Shown piece by piece: positions 8,422 through 17,292 of a stretch of DNA of 64,000 bases. A program made the translations under genes and the position numbers. This DNA is from Planococcus sp. MSAK28401. Its GTDB lineage: Bacteria; Bacillota; Bacilli; Bacillales_A; Planococcaceae. The number at the start of each line of letters is the position of its first letter. Position 1 is the first letter of the stretch. The DNA lies in contig NZ_JAAMTH010000001.1 of NCBI RefSeq assembly GCF_018283455.1, positions 2,895,501-2,959,500 on the forward strand. Reading direction: 5' to 3'. A model generated the notes under the pieces. That model made no database searches. It worked only from the letters and a program-made list of their open reading frames with translations, and was not told the origin of the DNA.

Positions 8422-9387
8422 TTAAAAAATACTTAAATCCCATTCTTTTGAAATTTGCCGCAGCATCATTGTTCCGGCAGCGCTGTTTCCTTGCACGTCA
8501 ATTGCCGGCCCGTAAACGCCGATGCCCGCTCCTGCACGGAATTCATAGGTTTGCGAATGGAGTTTCGGCGGAACGGCTGCCATGATGCCTCCTGAAACGC
8601 CGCTTTTGGCTGGAATGCCGACATGCGCCGCAAAATTCCCGGACGAATTATACATGCCGCAAGTGACCATCAATACTTTTGTCACTTGTGCGATTTCTTC
8701 GGAAAAATGCTTCACTTTCGTGATCGGGTTGTAGCCGTCGTAGGCGAGTATCAAGCCGAGAAGCGCTAAATCCTTCACTGAAACTTTAATGGAGCATTGG
8801 CTGATGTAGATATCGAGCGCTTCTTCCACTTCGAGCTCGAGGAACTTCGCTTCCTTCAAATAATAAGCGAGCGCCCGGTTGCGGTGTGAGGTAGCCCATT
8901 CCGAATCGTAGACTTCCTTGTCGATTTCGATAGGATGGCCAAGCAACTCTTCCAGAAAACCTTTCAAAAACTCAAATTTCTTTTGCGCATTCCGCCCCGG
9001 GAGCAACGATGAGATGGTAATGGCTCCCGCATTGATAAATGGGTTGAACGGCTTATTTGGCCGATGGATTTCAAACGGCACGATGGAGTTGAATGCTTCT
9101 CCTGTTGGCTCCACATCCACCCTCTCCAATACGAAGTCCAAACCATAATGGCAACTGAGCGCCACGAATGTCAGCGCTTTGGAGATACTTTGCAAAGTGA
9201 ACTCGGTGTCGGTGTCCCCTGCACAATAATAATGTCCATCTTCATCGATCATGCAGATCCCAAGTTTGCCCGGGTCGACTTTGCCCAAGGCCGGTATGTA
9301 CTGGGCTGTGGTGCCGAGAACGGCATGCCCTTTGTTTTCTTTCACCCAAGCTTCAAGCTGCTCGGTGATGCGCGGATTGTTTTGCAC
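8422..9387 (-). CDS. glsA: glutaminase
   Basis: A 321-residue serine-dependent beta-lactamase-fold glutaminase that hydrolyses glutamine to glutamate and ammonia in the cytosol. The SxxK pair is S67/K70 in FTLQSISKALTF, and the substrate-binding segments FNPFINAGAI, NRALAYYLKE, CSIKVSVKDLALLGL and the KSGVSGGI lid are present. The length matches the family (about 310-330). I favour GTG 9387, seven bases after GGAGG; ATG 9393 sits one base from it. It is a single gene with its own terminator. The paralogue (YbgJ/GlsA or YlaM type) cannot be settled. Confidence 0.9.
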   Translation of the reverse strand: MQNNPRITEQLEAWVKENKGHAVLGTTAQYIPALGKVDPGKLGICMIDEDGHYYCAGDTDTEFTLQSISKALTFVALSCHYGLDFVLERVDVEPTGEAFNSIVPFEIHRPNKPFNPFINAGAITISSLLPGRNAQKKFEFLKGFLEELLGHPIEIDKEVYDSEWATSHRNRALAYYLKEAKFLELEVEEALDIYISQCSIKVSVKDLALLGLILAYDGYNPITKVKHFSEEIAQVTKVLMVTCGMYNSSGNFAAHVGIPAKSGVSGGIMAAVPPKLHSQTYEFRAGAGIGVYGPAIDVQGNSAAGTMMLRQISKEWDLSIF

Positions 9388-9473
9388 CGCCATCCCTCCT
9401 TCAGTTCGTTTTCATTAATCATGACCGAAGCATATCATGATTGTCAAAGCTTGCGGAACGGAATCGGGCGAAA

Positions 9474-9504
9474 GAAAAAACTCCTCCATAGTCGGAGGAG
9501 CTTT
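9474..9504 (-). terminator. terminator of the mhqD-like gene
   Basis: Stem CTCCTCC/GGAGGAG followed by TTTTTT on the minus strand. Confidence 0.85.
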
Positions 9505-9506
9505 GT

Positions 9507-10112
9507 TCATCCTTTTTCATACCAAGCTTTCGCTGCAACCAATTCATCCATCGTCAACTGGTGGCCTTGGTTTTCCCAATGCAGATCGACTTTAGCGCCG
9601 GCTCCGCTTAGCAGCTTTTCAAGATCTTCCGATTCCTCTTTCGGGCAGATTGGGTCGTTGGTGCCGGCAGCGATGAAGACGCGCGTCCCTTCCAGATTCG
9701 GCAATTCCTTATTGCGGTCCGGTACCATTGGGTGGTGCAAGATCGCCGCTTTCAAAGAATCTTTGTACGAGAACAACAGGTTCGCGGCAATATTTGCGCC
9801 ATTCGAATAGCCAAGCGCGATGACGTTATTGCGGTCAAAGCCGTATTCATCAGCTGCCTGGCCGATGAATGCATGCAGCTCTTCTGTCCGTTCACGCAAA
9901 TCTTCCATGTCGAAGACGCCTTCAGATAAACGTTTGAAAAACCGCGGCATGCCGTTTTCCGACACATTCCCGCGAACACTCAGCACGCCCGCTTCCGGAT
10001 CGATGTGCCCTGCTGCTGGCAATAAGTCCGTTTCTGTTCCACCTGTTCCGTGCAATAGCAGGAATGTTGGCTTGGATGCATCCGCTGGTGGGTTGTAAAT
10101 ATGTTTCATCAT
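9507..10112 (-). CDS. mhqD: alpha/beta hydrolase (carboxylesterase), MhqD-like
   Basis: A 201-residue phospholipase/carboxylesterase-family hydrolase. The oxyanion region is LLLHGTGGTETDLL, the nucleophile serine lies in ALGYSNGANIA (about residue 116), and the acid and histidine are in AAGTNDPICP and NQGHQLT. It matches B. subtilis MhqD, a member of the MhqR regulon induced by quinones and catechol. The MhqR-like palindrome in its promoter region supports this identity. Its physiological substrate is not known. The first ATG is used because AGGAGG lies seven bases before it. Confidence 0.8.
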   Translation of the reverse strand: MMKHIYNPPADASKPTFLLLHGTGGTETDLLPAAGHIDPEAGVLSVRGNVSENGMPRFFKRLSEGVFDMEDLRERTEELHAFIGQAADEYGFDRNNVIALGYSNGANIAANLLFSYKDSLKAAILHHPMVPDRNKELPNLEGTRVFIAAGTNDPICPKEESEDLEKLLSGAGAKVDLHWENQGHQLTMDELVAAKAWYEKG

Positions 10113-10133
10113 GTAAAAACCTCCTATTTATAA

Positions 10134-10151
10134 TATCTTTAATTCGAGATA
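10134..10151. promoter_or_regulatory. MhqR-type operator
   Basis: An 18-base near-palindrome TATCTTTAATTCGAGATA. The described MhqR box of B. subtilis is a TATCTCGA/TCGAGATA-type palindrome. It lies 22 bases upstream of the mhqD-like start, in place to block transcription. Confidence 0.7.
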
Positions 10152-10187
10152 ATAACATCATATCATATTGAACTTTAGCTTCCAAAT

Positions 10188-10218
10188 CAAAAAGCCTGCG
10201 GAATATTCCACAGGCTTT
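10188..10218 (-). terminator. terminator of hslO
   Basis: Stem AAGCCTG/CAGGCTT extended by GGAATATTCC, with T run on the minus strand. Confidence 0.8.
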
Positions 10219-10230
10219 GCATAAAGTGAA

Positions 10231-11100
10231 TTAAGACAACATGTCCTGCAATTCGTCTTTCGTGAACACATAGGTTTCGTTGCAGAAATGGCATTGTGCT
10301 TCCGCTTGGCCTTCTGTCACGATAATGTCTTCAATTTCCGCAGACCCAAGGCCCTGAATCGCATTATGGATGCGTTCCCGCGAGCATTGGCATTGGAAAT
10401 TCACAGGCATCGTATCAAGCGCTTTGACGTTTTCTTTGCCTAATACTTCGTCCAAGATATCTTCAGGCGTCAAACCTGCACGCACCATATTTGAGATCGT
10501 CGGGATTTCAGTCAGCCGCTGTTCAAGCTGGCTGATCACCTTTTCATCAGTCCCCGGCATCAATTGGATCATGAACCCGCCCGAAGCCAGGATAGTATTG
10601 TCGGGATTGACGATAACGCCGACGCCGACAGAGGAAGGCGTCTGTTCAGAAGTCACGATATAATGGGTGAAATCATCCCCAAGTTCACCCGAGATGATCG
10701 GCACTTGGCCGACATACGGATGCTGCAAACCGATGTCTTTGGAGACAGTCAGTGTCCCTTCTGTCCCGACTGCCCGGCGGACGTCGAGTTTGCCTTGCTC
10801 GTTCAAGTCAAAATGGGTTTGCGGGTTGGAAACATAGCCACGTACTTCGCCTTTTGCGTTGGCATCAACAAGGATGGTGCCGAGCGGGCCGCCACCATTG
10901 ATTTTGATCGTCAATTTTTCTTCGCCTTTCAGCATCGCGCCGAGCATGACGCTTGCTGTCATGGAACGGCCAAGTGCTGCGGACGCTGTGGGCCATGTGT
11001 AATGGCGGCGCTGCGCCTCGTTCACCGTTTCTGTCGTGCGCGTTGCGAAGGCACGGATTTGGCCGTCGTAGGCCAAGGCTTTCACTAAATAATCGTTCAT
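10231..11100 (-). CDS. hslO: redox-regulated chaperone Hsp33
   Basis: A 289-residue cytosolic holdase activated by oxidation. The N-terminal dimerisation domain begins [19 protein letters not shown], and the C-terminal zinc switch is intact: C237 and C239 (CQC) with C270 and C273 (CHFC). Under peroxide plus heat or hypochlorite these cysteines release zinc and form disulfides, unfolding the linker. Length and order match E. coli and B. subtilis HslO. The start follows GAGAGGAAGAAAATAG. It lies 40 bases downstream of the DUF896 gene on the same strand and may share its transcript, and it ends at its own terminator. Confidence 0.95.
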   Translation of the reverse strand: MNDYLVKALAYDGQIRAFATRTTETVNEAQRRHYTWPTASAALGRSMTASVMLGAMLKGEEKLTIKINGGGPLGTILVDANAKGEVRGYVSNPQTHFDLNEQGKLDVRRAVGTEGTLTVSKDIGLQHPYVGQVPIISGELGDDFTHYIVTSEQTPSSVGVGVIVNPDNTILASGGFMIQLMPGTDEKVISQLEQRLTEIPTISNMVRAGLTPEDILDEVLGKENVKALDTMPVNFQCQCSRERIHNAIQGLGSAEIEDIIVTEGQAEAQCHFCNETYVFTKDELQDMLS

Positions 11101-11140
11101 CTATTTTCTTCCTCTCTGAAATCGTTTGGGTTTACTCTTT

Positions 11141-11350
11141 TTATTTTAAGTCTTTGACTTTGCTTGGCGTGACATCTGCGCCGAGTGGGTCAATTACCGT
11201 CATATTCGTTACAGTTGTCTCGACTTGTCCACGGATTTCCTGGAGATATTCGCGGCGGAGCACTTGCTGCTCCCGGATTTCCGCGTAGCTCAATCCGTAG
11301 CTGCGCTCTTTTTGTGCCAATTCGTTAATGCGCGGCAAGATCTTAATCAT
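11141..11350 (-). CDS. DUF896 (YnzC-type) small protein
   Basis: A 69-residue protein with the DUF896 pattern: a helical hairpin (RINELAQKERSYGLSYAEIREQQ and LRREYLQEIRGQVETTV) followed by a short tail with VIDPLGADVTPSKVKDLK. The best-known relative is B. subtilis YnzC, a LexA-regulated protein of unknown function; no LexA box is seen here. The ATG follows AAGGAGTGCGATTCAG. A half-conserved MhqR-like box lies about 60 bases upstream, which may connect it to the quinone response. Confidence 0.8.
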   Translation of the reverse strand: MIKILPRINELAQKERSYGLSYAEIREQQVLRREYLQEIRGQVETTVTNMTVIDPLGADVTPSKVKDLK

Positions 11351-11407
11351 CTGAATCGCACTCCTTTCTGTGCGGACAGGGACATATCCACTTCCTACAT
11401 TTTATAT

Positions 11408-11425
11408 TATCTCGAATTAAAAATA
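11408..11425. promoter_or_regulatory. possible degenerate MhqR-type box
   Basis: TATCTCGAATTAAAAATA: the left half is perfect for the TATCTCGA motif and the right half is degenerate. It lies upstream of the DUF896-hslO pair. It could be chance in AT-rich DNA. Confidence 0.35.
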
Positions 11426-11452
11426 AATAAATGTGCCTGCATCTCCCAAAAG

Positions 11453-11493
11453 CACAAAAAGCCGCCAACAGTCCTCAGGAGAACTGTGGCGGC
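11453..11493 (-). terminator. terminator of the GNAT/patatin operon
   Basis: Long stem GCCGCC..ACAGT/ACTG..GGCGGC with T run on the minus strand. Confidence 0.8.
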
Positions 11494-11499
11494 CGAAGC

Positions 11500-11946
11500 T
11501 CAAACAACCAGGCGGAACTGGGTGCATGTAACACCTGGCGCAACTTCGAAGGTTTCGTCTTCACGAAAGCCGAACGATTCATATAATTTACGTGCCGGGA
11601 CATTTGCTGTGCCGGTACTGACAATGAACTCCGCTGCATTCTTTTGCTTGAGGAGATGGTCCACCAAGCTGCGGGCGATCCCTTGCCGAAACTGGAGCGG
11701 GTCTACCACGAGCCGGTAAATATCGATAACGCCATCTTCTTCTTTATAGGAGATGAATCCTTTCAGATAGTCGTCCTGATAGCCAAGAAAGGTCTCTCCG
11801 CTTTGCTGGATTTCGTTGATCGTCTCGGATATATGGGGGATATCATGAAACCCCATCAGTTCCGCTTCGATCCGGTAAGCGGGACGCTGGATCGACTGGA
11901 TGTCGCGTGCAATTCTCTCATCTGTCTGGTCTATTTCAGTAATCAT
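11500..11946 (-). CDS. GNAT-family N-acetyltransferase
   Basis: A 148-residue acetyl-CoA-dependent acyltransferase. The core is IYRLVVDPLQFRQGIARSLVD, where the pyrophosphate loop QFRQGIA replaces the usual Q/RxxGxG/A, followed by FIVSTGTANVPARKLYESFGF, typical of the amino acid or small-amine acetylating group. The substrate is unknown. The stop of the patatin gene and this ATG overlap by one base (TGATG), with AAGGAG six bases upstream; a GTG one codon earlier is an alternative. Translation is therefore coupled to the patatin gene. Confidence 0.75.
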   Translation of the reverse strand: MITEIDQTDERIARDIQSIQRPAYRIEAELMGFHDIPHISETINEIQQSGETFLGYQDDYLKGFISYKEEDGVIDIYRLVVDPLQFRQGIARSLVDHLLKQKNAAEFIVSTGTANVPARKLYESFGFREDETFEVAPGVTCTQFRLVV

Positions 11947-12827
11947 CACAAGCTCCTTTCCAACCCTAAGGCATGTTGTGCATGGATAAATTTTTTCGCG
12001 CGGGGCACGACCAGTTCTGCATCCCGGTAGCCTTGGACATACAAAGCCGCAAGTCGCTCCTGGTCCCGCTCGATGCCGCGCAGCCTGTGCAAATTGCGGG
12101 GGCGTACGATAATGGCCTCATCTTGTGCTTCGAGCGCCTCTATGTGCTCCAGCGATTCGTTATAGATGCGCTGCCGTTCCTCTAGCGCCCGCGCAAGGCC
12201 CGGATACTGCCGTGCAAATGCCGGAGCGAGACGCATAAGGGGCGTCTGGCGCTTCCGGTAGCTCTTTTCACGCGTCATCACAATGATCGGTTTGGTCACG
12301 CCATCCAACAAAGCTCGTTTGATCGGCAGCGGATCGGCCAGGCTTCCATCCATGAGCAGTCGCCCGTTGTATTCCACAGGGCGCGACATGAACGGCAGCG
12401 AACTAGATGCCCGCACGACTGTGAGCAAATCTTCCGGGGGCAGCGGCTTGCGGTAGTAGATTGCTTCTCCGCTCATGCAATCCGTGGTTCCGACAACGAA
12501 TTCTTCCGCAGCTGCACCGAATCCACCGTAGTCAAACGGCACGAGGCGGTTCGGGATGTCATCGAAAATCAAGTTCATGCCGAACAGTTCCCGTTTTTTC
12601 AGAAAATTTTTCATTGAGATATAGTCAGGATGCGTGACATAATCGATCATCACCGTCCGGTTCCTGCCGCTTTGCCGGGAAAGATACGATACAGCGTTGC
12701 AAGCCCCGGCGGATACACCGATCACATAATCCGTAAACAGGCCCTCTTCCATAAACTTCTGCAGCACGCCAGCCGTATAGACGCCCCGCATGCCTCCGCC
12801 TTCCAAGATCAATCCGCTTTTCACCAT
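11946..12827 (-). CDS. patatin-like phospholipase
   Basis: A 293-residue lipid acyl hydrolase. The glycine-rich oxyanion motif is LILEGGGMRGVYTAGVL (about residues 6-22), the nucleophile elbow is GVSAGACNA (Ser near 39), and the catalytic Asp is in LMDGSLADPLPI. There is no signal peptide, so it acts in the cytosol or at the inner face of the membrane. It belongs to the bacterial RssA/YchK-like group. It is the first gene of a coupled pair with the GNAT gene. The start at 12827 lies just after GGGGAGGGTC; the next codon, GTG, is also possible. Confidence 0.85.
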   Translation of the reverse strand: MVKSGLILEGGGMRGVYTAGVLQKFMEEGLFTDYVIGVSAGACNAVSYLSRQSGRNRTVMIDYVTHPDYISMKNFLKKRELFGMNLIFDDIPNRLVPFDYGGFGAAAEEFVVGTTDCMSGEAIYYRKPLPPEDLLTVVRASSSLPFMSRPVEYNGRLLMDGSLADPLPIKRALLDGVTKPIIVMTREKSYRKRQTPLMRLAPAFARQYPGLARALEERQRIYNESLEHIEALEAQDEAIIVRPRNLHRLRGIERDQERLAALYVQGYRDAELVVPRAKKFIHAQHALGLERSL

Positions 12828-12854
12828 GACCCTCCCCTTTGCATGAAAGTGTGA

Positions 12855-13532
12855 TCATCCGATTTTCCGGGTCAATTCCTGTCCTTTGTTTTTCGGGGAA
12901 TTGACCGCGCCAGATACTTCGTACGCTTCCAACTCTGCCGCATTGTAAGGCTTGAGGAGTTTCTGCAATAGCTCGGGATCCTGGATATTCGGATCCAGCC
13001 AAGCCTTCTCATCGCCCTTTGATAAAATCACCGGCATGCGGTCATGGATATCCGCCATCACCGCATTCGGTTGAGTCGTCAAAATCGTGCAGCTATGGAT
13101 CAATTCCCCTTCTGGCGATTCCCACGACTCCCATAGCCCTGCAAATGCGAACAATTCATCGTCCTCCAAATGGATAAGCATCGGCGTTTTGCCATCCTGG
13201 CCTTTTTTCCATTCGTAAAATGCATTCGCCGGTATCAAGCAACGCTTTTTCTTGAAGGCGCTTCGAAAACTTGGTTTTTCTGCCGCCGTCTCTGCCCGGG
13301 CATTGATCATCTTGTAGCCGATTTTCTGATCTTTTGCCCATGACGGGATGAGCCCCCAACGAAATGTCCCGAGCCGATTGCGTTTGCCGTCATTGATGAC
13401 CGCAGCGATCTGCTGGGAGGGCGCCACATTGTAATTCTCTTCGTAGGAAGCCCGGTCGAGCGCGGCTTCTTCTATCTCAAAACGCTCGAGCAAGGCTTCG
13501 TAATCTGCATATAACGCAAATCTTCCGCACAC
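12855..13532 (-). CDS. SRAP (HMCES/YedK) abasic-site protein
   Basis: A 225-residue SOS-response-associated peptidase family protein. The essential Cys2 follows the GTG start (MCGRFALY), so it becomes the N-terminal residue after Met removal. NVAPSQQ, the FYEWKK glutamate and IHDRMPVIL histidine complete the active site. Members crosslink covalently to abasic sites in single-stranded DNA, shielding them during replication. AGGAG lies upstream of the GTG. It begins the run of minus-strand genes ahead of patatin (27-base gap). No LexA box is visible upstream. Confidence 0.9.
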   Translation of the reverse strand: MCGRFALYADYEALLERFEIEEAALDRASYEENYNVAPSQQIAAVINDGKRNRLGTFRWGLIPSWAKDQKIGYKMINARAETAAEKPSFRSAFKKKRCLIPANAFYEWKKGQDGKTPMLIHLEDDELFAFAGLWESWESPEGELIHSCTILTTQPNAVMADIHDRMPVILSKGDEKAWLDPNIQDPELLQKLLKPYNAAELEAYEVSGAVNSPKNKGQELTRKIG

Positions 13533-13654
13533 TGAAATCCTCTCCTTTTCTAAGTGGATTGGTTTAACTCCAATATAACAGATTTTTCAAACTTCTCTAG
13601 CAATCTGCTGTGCATTCCTTTAGGTATGCCGTTTCTGCGTACAATCCAAAAGAA

Positions 13655-13663
13655 TGTTATAAT
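13655..13663 (+). promoter_or_regulatory. extended -10 promoter
   Basis: TGTTATAAT (TGn plus TATAAT) about 33 bases upstream of the ATG at 13696; no good -35 is seen. Confidence 0.5.
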
Positions 13664-13695
13664 GGAGAGACTATAAGGAAATGAGGAGGAATTGC

Positions 13696-14127
13696 ATGGC
13701 TACTGCGCGCGAAATGAATTTGGTCAATAAGGATCTTTTGGTTGAGGAATTGGGCCTCAAGCAATTCGGCAACTCGAATGTTTTTTACAATGAGGACTTT
13801 TTTGTCCTTTCTCCGTCTGTGCAACGTTACGAAAAAGGCTTTGATGTAAGTGAATACAATCTCTCGAAATATGACCCCGAGAAACACCAAGGGTTTGTTA
13901 TTGTGCGTTATATGGATACGTTCCTGATGGCTAAACTTGAAAGCTTCACCGATAAGATGATGCCTCCTGAACTGCAATTGAAGAAAAAGAACGTGAAGCC
14001 TCATTGGAAGTTTACGGTTGTCGAAAACCCGGCCTATCATCTCGTGAATACCCAAAACAAGGAATTGCGCTATCGCCTGCAAGAACCTACTCGCAAACAA
14101 ATTCTTGCGTATTTCAATAAGCTTTAA
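13696..14127 (+). CDS. conserved-looking protein of unknown function
   Basis: A 143-residue soluble protein, about 25% K/E/D, with no signal peptide or membrane segment. It opens MATAREMNLVNKDLLVEELG and has aromatic-rich strands (NVFYNEDFFVLSP, GFVIVRYMDTFLMAKLESF, KPHWKFTVVENPAYHLV). I do not recognise the family. It is surely expressed: GAGGAGGAATTGC precedes the ATG, an extended -10 lies upstream and a strong terminator follows. It is divergent from the SRAP gene and stands alone, so context gives no function. Confidence 0.65.
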   Translation: MATAREMNLVNKDLLVEELGLKQFGNSNVFYNEDFFVLSPSVQRYEKGFDVSEYNLSKYDPEKHQGFVIVRYMDTFLMAKLESFTDKMMPPELQLKKKNVKPHWKFTVVENPAYHLVNTQNKELRYRLQEPTRKQILAYFNKL

Positions 14128-14130
14128 CGC

Positions 14131-14160
14131 CCAGCCCGCATTTTTCATGCGGGCTTTTTT
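14131..14160 (+). terminator. terminator
   Basis: Stem AGCCCGCA/TGCGGGCT followed by TTTTTT. Confidence 0.9.
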
Positions 14161-14246
14161 ACACCCTTTTTGCCGCTCCCACTTATTTGCCAATGAGTGA
14201 TAGAATGGATGGCAGAAGCTTTGACGAAACGGAAGTGATTGTCTTC

Positions 14247-15443
14247 ATGGAAAAACGCACATACACGGTACGCGACCGTGAATTCTGGAAAATTATTGCG
14301 AGCCTGCTGTTGGCTTCGTTATTTATTTTTGCCAATATCTATGCCGTCCAGCCTTTGCTGCCGGTATTCGTCTCGGATTTCGGAGTGTCGGTTTCAACTT
14401 CCAGCCTGTCGCTTTCCCTGACCATCATCGGATTGATTGCCGGACTGGTCATTCTCGGGTTCTTCTCTGACCGCAACGGGCGGCGCGCCTATATCATCTG
14501 GTCGCTGCTCGGCTCTGCCATCCCGTTTTTCATCCTGCCGTTTGTCGAATCGTTTACTGTGTTTCTCGCGCTGCGCTTGATCCAGGGCTTTGCGCTTGCC
14601 GGGGTTCCGGCTGCAGCGCTCGCCTATATCAGCGAAGAAATCGACCGAAAAAACATTGCCTATGCTACAGCTTTATACATATCGAGCAATGCACTCGGCG
14701 GCATGCTCGGGCGCGTCTTGACCGGATTTCTCACGGATGCGTTTTCCTGGCAATTGACGTTTTTCGCATTCGGCGCGACTGGCATCGCCTTGTTTATTGC
14801 CGTCTTTTTGCTATTGCCCCCTTCGCATCATTTTGAACCGAGCGAGCTGAGCTTTTCAAAAGATATCGAAGGTTTCCTATTCCATTTAAGAAATCCGGCA
14901 CTGCTCGTTGTGTTCGGCCTCGGCGCGATTCTCCAAATCGCTTTCACCGGCGTCTGGACCTATTTGCCGTTTCACCTTGAAGCACCGCCATTCTCCATGT
15001 CGCTGCAGGCGATTTCCTATCTGTTCTTCGCCTACGGCATCGGGGTCATTGGCTCACCGCTTGCCGGGCGGGCTGCTGAAGCATTCGGCTTGAGGCGAGT
15101 GCGCATCATCGGCGTGTTCATTTTTTCCACCGGCGTGTTGATGACGCTCGGCCCTGAACTATGGATGGTGGCAGTCGGCTTATGTGTGACTTGCCTCGGG
15201 TTTTTCACGGCCCATTCACTGACCGCCGCTTCTGTCGGCCAGCAAGCCACGCATCATAAAGGCAGCGCATCAAGCTTGTATCTCGTATCGTATTATATCG
15301 GCGTGGCCGCTGGAAGTTCATTGCTCAGCCCGATCTGGACCCGCTTCGGATGGACCGTGCTGATCCTTCTTTGCGCAGTGATGCCTGCGTTTTATGTATT
15401 AATCGTTACTTGGTACAGAAAAAGAGCCGCCTCGATTGCATGA
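14247..15443 (+). CDS. MFS transporter
   Basis: A 398-residue major facilitator with 12 hydrophobic segments. The loop 2-3 motif is GFFSDRNGRRAYI (about residues 72-84), and the GLIAGLVILG and LRLIQGFALAGVPAAALAYI segments are typical of Bcr/YdhP/YwoG-like exporters. The N-terminal cytoplasmic tail is short. The start at 14247 is chosen from the conserved length and GGAAGTGAT upstream; the frame is open 20 codons further up, without a ribosome binding site. The substrate is unknown. It stands alone, convergent with the DASS symporter. Confidence 0.8.
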   Translation: MEKRTYTVRDREFWKIIASLLLASLFIFANIYAVQPLLPVFVSDFGVSVSTSSLSLSLTIIGLIAGLVILGFFSDRNGRRAYIIWSLLGSAIPFFILPFVESFTVFLALRLIQGFALAGVPAAALAYISEEIDRKNIAYATALYISSNALGGMLGRVLTGFLTDAFSWQLTFFAFGATGIALFIAVFLLLPPSHHFEPSELSFSKDIEGFLFHLRNPALLVVFGLGAILQIAFTGVWTYLPFHLEAPPFSMSLQAISYLFFAYGIGVIGSPLAGRAAEAFGLRRVRIIGVFIFSTGVLMTLGPELWMVAVGLCVTCLGFFTAHSLTAASVGQQATHHKGSASSLYLVSYYIGVAAGSSLLSPIWTRFGWTVLILLCAVMPAFYVLIVTWYRKRAASIA

Positions 15444-15456
15444 GGCGGCTCTTTTA
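15420..15456. terminator. bidirectional terminator
   Basis: Twelve-base-pair stem AAGAGCCGCCTC/GAGGCGGCTCTT; the MFS stop codon lies inside it. Confidence 0.9.
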
Positions 15457-15458
15457 TT

Positions 15459-17102
15459 TTATTCCAGGAACTGTGCCGGGGTGCTCAATAAATCGATGCC
15501 CCAGACGAGCGGCAGGAAGTAGTAGACGGCCAGACCGACAAAGACAATCCCGAAGACGTTGAGGATGAATCCGGCACGGGCCATATCGATGATTTTCAAA
15601 TAACCTGAACCGAAGACGACGGCATTTGGCGGTGTTGCCACCGGCAGCATGAATGCGCAGGATGCTGTCACGGCCGCCGTCACCATCAGTGCATACGGAT
15701 GGATGCCAAGTGCCACTGCCAACGAAGCCATGATCGGGAACATCATCGAAGCCGTGGCGGTATTGGACGTAATTTCTGTCAGGAACAGTACGAATGCCGC
15801 AACGACAAGAACGATAATCAAGACATTGATTCCTTGCAGGCCGATCAACTGGCCGCCTACCCATTCGGAAAGGCCAGATTGGGTGAAACCTGCGGCGATT
15901 GCCAAGCCCCCGCCGAAGAGCAGCAGGATGCCCCATGGCAATTTAACGGCTGTTGCCCAGTCCAGCAAATTGTCGCCTCTGCGGTTTTTCGAGGGAATAG
16001 CGAACAAGATCAATGCTGCAATCAACCCGACCATCGCATCATTCAGTCCGGGCAAAAATTCCACTAGCAGGAACGAGCGGGTAATCCATGAAAATGCTGC
16101 TAGCAGGAAGATCGCGAAAACGATTTTTTCCTCGTAGGAAGCTTTGCCGAGCGCCGTCTTTTGTTCTTTAATGACGGCGCTGCCTCCCGGCAATTCCTTC
16201 AGTTTTAATGGGAAGGCAATCTTAATTAAATAGAACCAAGCCACAAAGATGAAAATCCACGCTACCGGCACGCCGAACAGCATCCACTCAGCAAAAGTGA
16301 TTTCAATCCCATAGATTTCATTGACCGCGCCGGCAAGCAATGTATTTGGCGGCGTCCCGATTAAAGTCGCGATCCCGCCAAGTGATGCGGAATAGGCGAT
16401 GCCGAGCATGAGCGCTTTGCCAAACCCAAAATTTTCCTGGGAAGTATCGATTGAGTCGTCATGTTTCAGCGCTTCCGACACCTGGTAAATGATAGCCAGC
16501 CCGATCGGTACCATCATCATGGCGGTAGCGGTGTTGGAAATCCACATCGACAGGAACCCAGTCGCCACCATGAACCCGAGAATGATCCGCTCGGTATTCG
16601 TGCCGATCAATGAAATGATGGTCAAAGCAATGCGTTTATGCAGATTCCATTTTTCCATCGTCAAGGCGATCATGAAGCCGCCCATGAACAGGAAAATCGT
16701 GTCGTTTCCATAAGCGGAAGTAGTCGCCCCCACATCCAATCCCCCCGTTAAAGGAAACAAGACAATCGGCAAAAGCGAAGTGGCGGGAATTGGAATCGCC
16801 TCGGTGATCCACCACGTCGCAATCCATATAGTACTCGCCAAAATCGCCTTCGCTTCCGGCGTCAAGCCTTCCGGGTTCACGAACAGCATCGTTAAGACGA
16901 ACAGTAAAGGGCCGAGGATCAGCCCCACCAATTGCGGCTTATTATAACTTTTCTTTTTGAAGCGCTCATCGTATGTACCTGCATCTTCTGCACGGTCGCG
17001 GTCATCCGGCTGCAAAGCTGAGCCGGGCTTGGCGAAAAAGCGCAGCATGTCTTTCGCTTGATCGTGCTTCGCCCACATCCAGTTCCATGTCGTTGAAATC
17101 AT
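15459..17102 (-). CDS. sdcS: DASS-family Na+:dicarboxylate/sulfate symporter
   Basis: A 547-residue membrane symporter of the divalent anion:Na+ family. After an unusually long polar N-terminus (about 55 residues) come two inverted-repeat halves, each with the SNT signature: WISNTATAMMMVP (about 203) and EITSNTATASMMFP (about 453). The C-terminal LPVATPPNAVVFGSGYL motif is a family hallmark. It resembles S. aureus SdcS, which carries succinate, malate and fumarate; sulfate or citrate are less likely. A cre-like site upstream fits carbon catabolite repression of C4-dicarboxylate uptake. The start follows GGAGGGATAAA. Confidence 0.85.
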   Translation of the reverse strand: MISTTWNWMWAKHDQAKDMLRFFAKPGSALQPDDRDRAEDAGTYDERFKKKSYNKPQLVGLILGPLLFVLTMLFVNPEGLTPEAKAILASTIWIATWWITEAIPIPATSLLPIVLFPLTGGLDVGATTSAYGNDTIFLFMGGFMIALTMEKWNLHKRIALTIISLIGTNTERIILGFMVATGFLSMWISNTATAMMMVPIGLAIIYQVSEALKHDDSIDTSQENFGFGKALMLGIAYSASLGGIATLIGTPPNTLLAGAVNEIYGIEITFAEWMLFGVPVAWIFIFVAWFYLIKIAFPLKLKELPGGSAVIKEQKTALGKASYEEKIVFAIFLLAAFSWITRSFLLVEFLPGLNDAMVGLIAALILFAIPSKNRRGDNLLDWATAVKLPWGILLLFGGGLAIAAGFTQSGLSEWVGGQLIGLQGINVLIIVLVVAAFVLFLTEITSNTATASMMFPIMASLAVALGIHPYALMVTAAVTASCAFMLPVATPPNAVVFGSGYLKIIDMARAGFILNVFGIVFVGLAVYYFLPLVWGIDLLSTPAQFLE

Positions 17103-17158
17103 TTTATCCCTCCATTTTTCAAATAATGAAAATTGTTTAATTATTCCACTTGCTTAAG

Positions 17159-17172
17159 TGTAGCCGTTTTCA
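17159..17172. promoter_or_regulatory. cre-like CcpA site
   Basis: TGTAGCCGTTTTCA matches TGWAANCGNTNWCA at 13 of 14 positions and lies 57 bases upstream of the dicarboxylate symporter start. Confidence 0.5.
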
Positions 17173-17292
17173 TTTTGCTGGACAAGGGCTGTGAAACGCT
17201 CTTTGCACAGAGATTTCACATTTCTTCATAGCGAGTTTATTTTCTATAGTTTCCTTAGCAACTAGAGGCTGCTCGGATAAAGCTTGAAGCCA

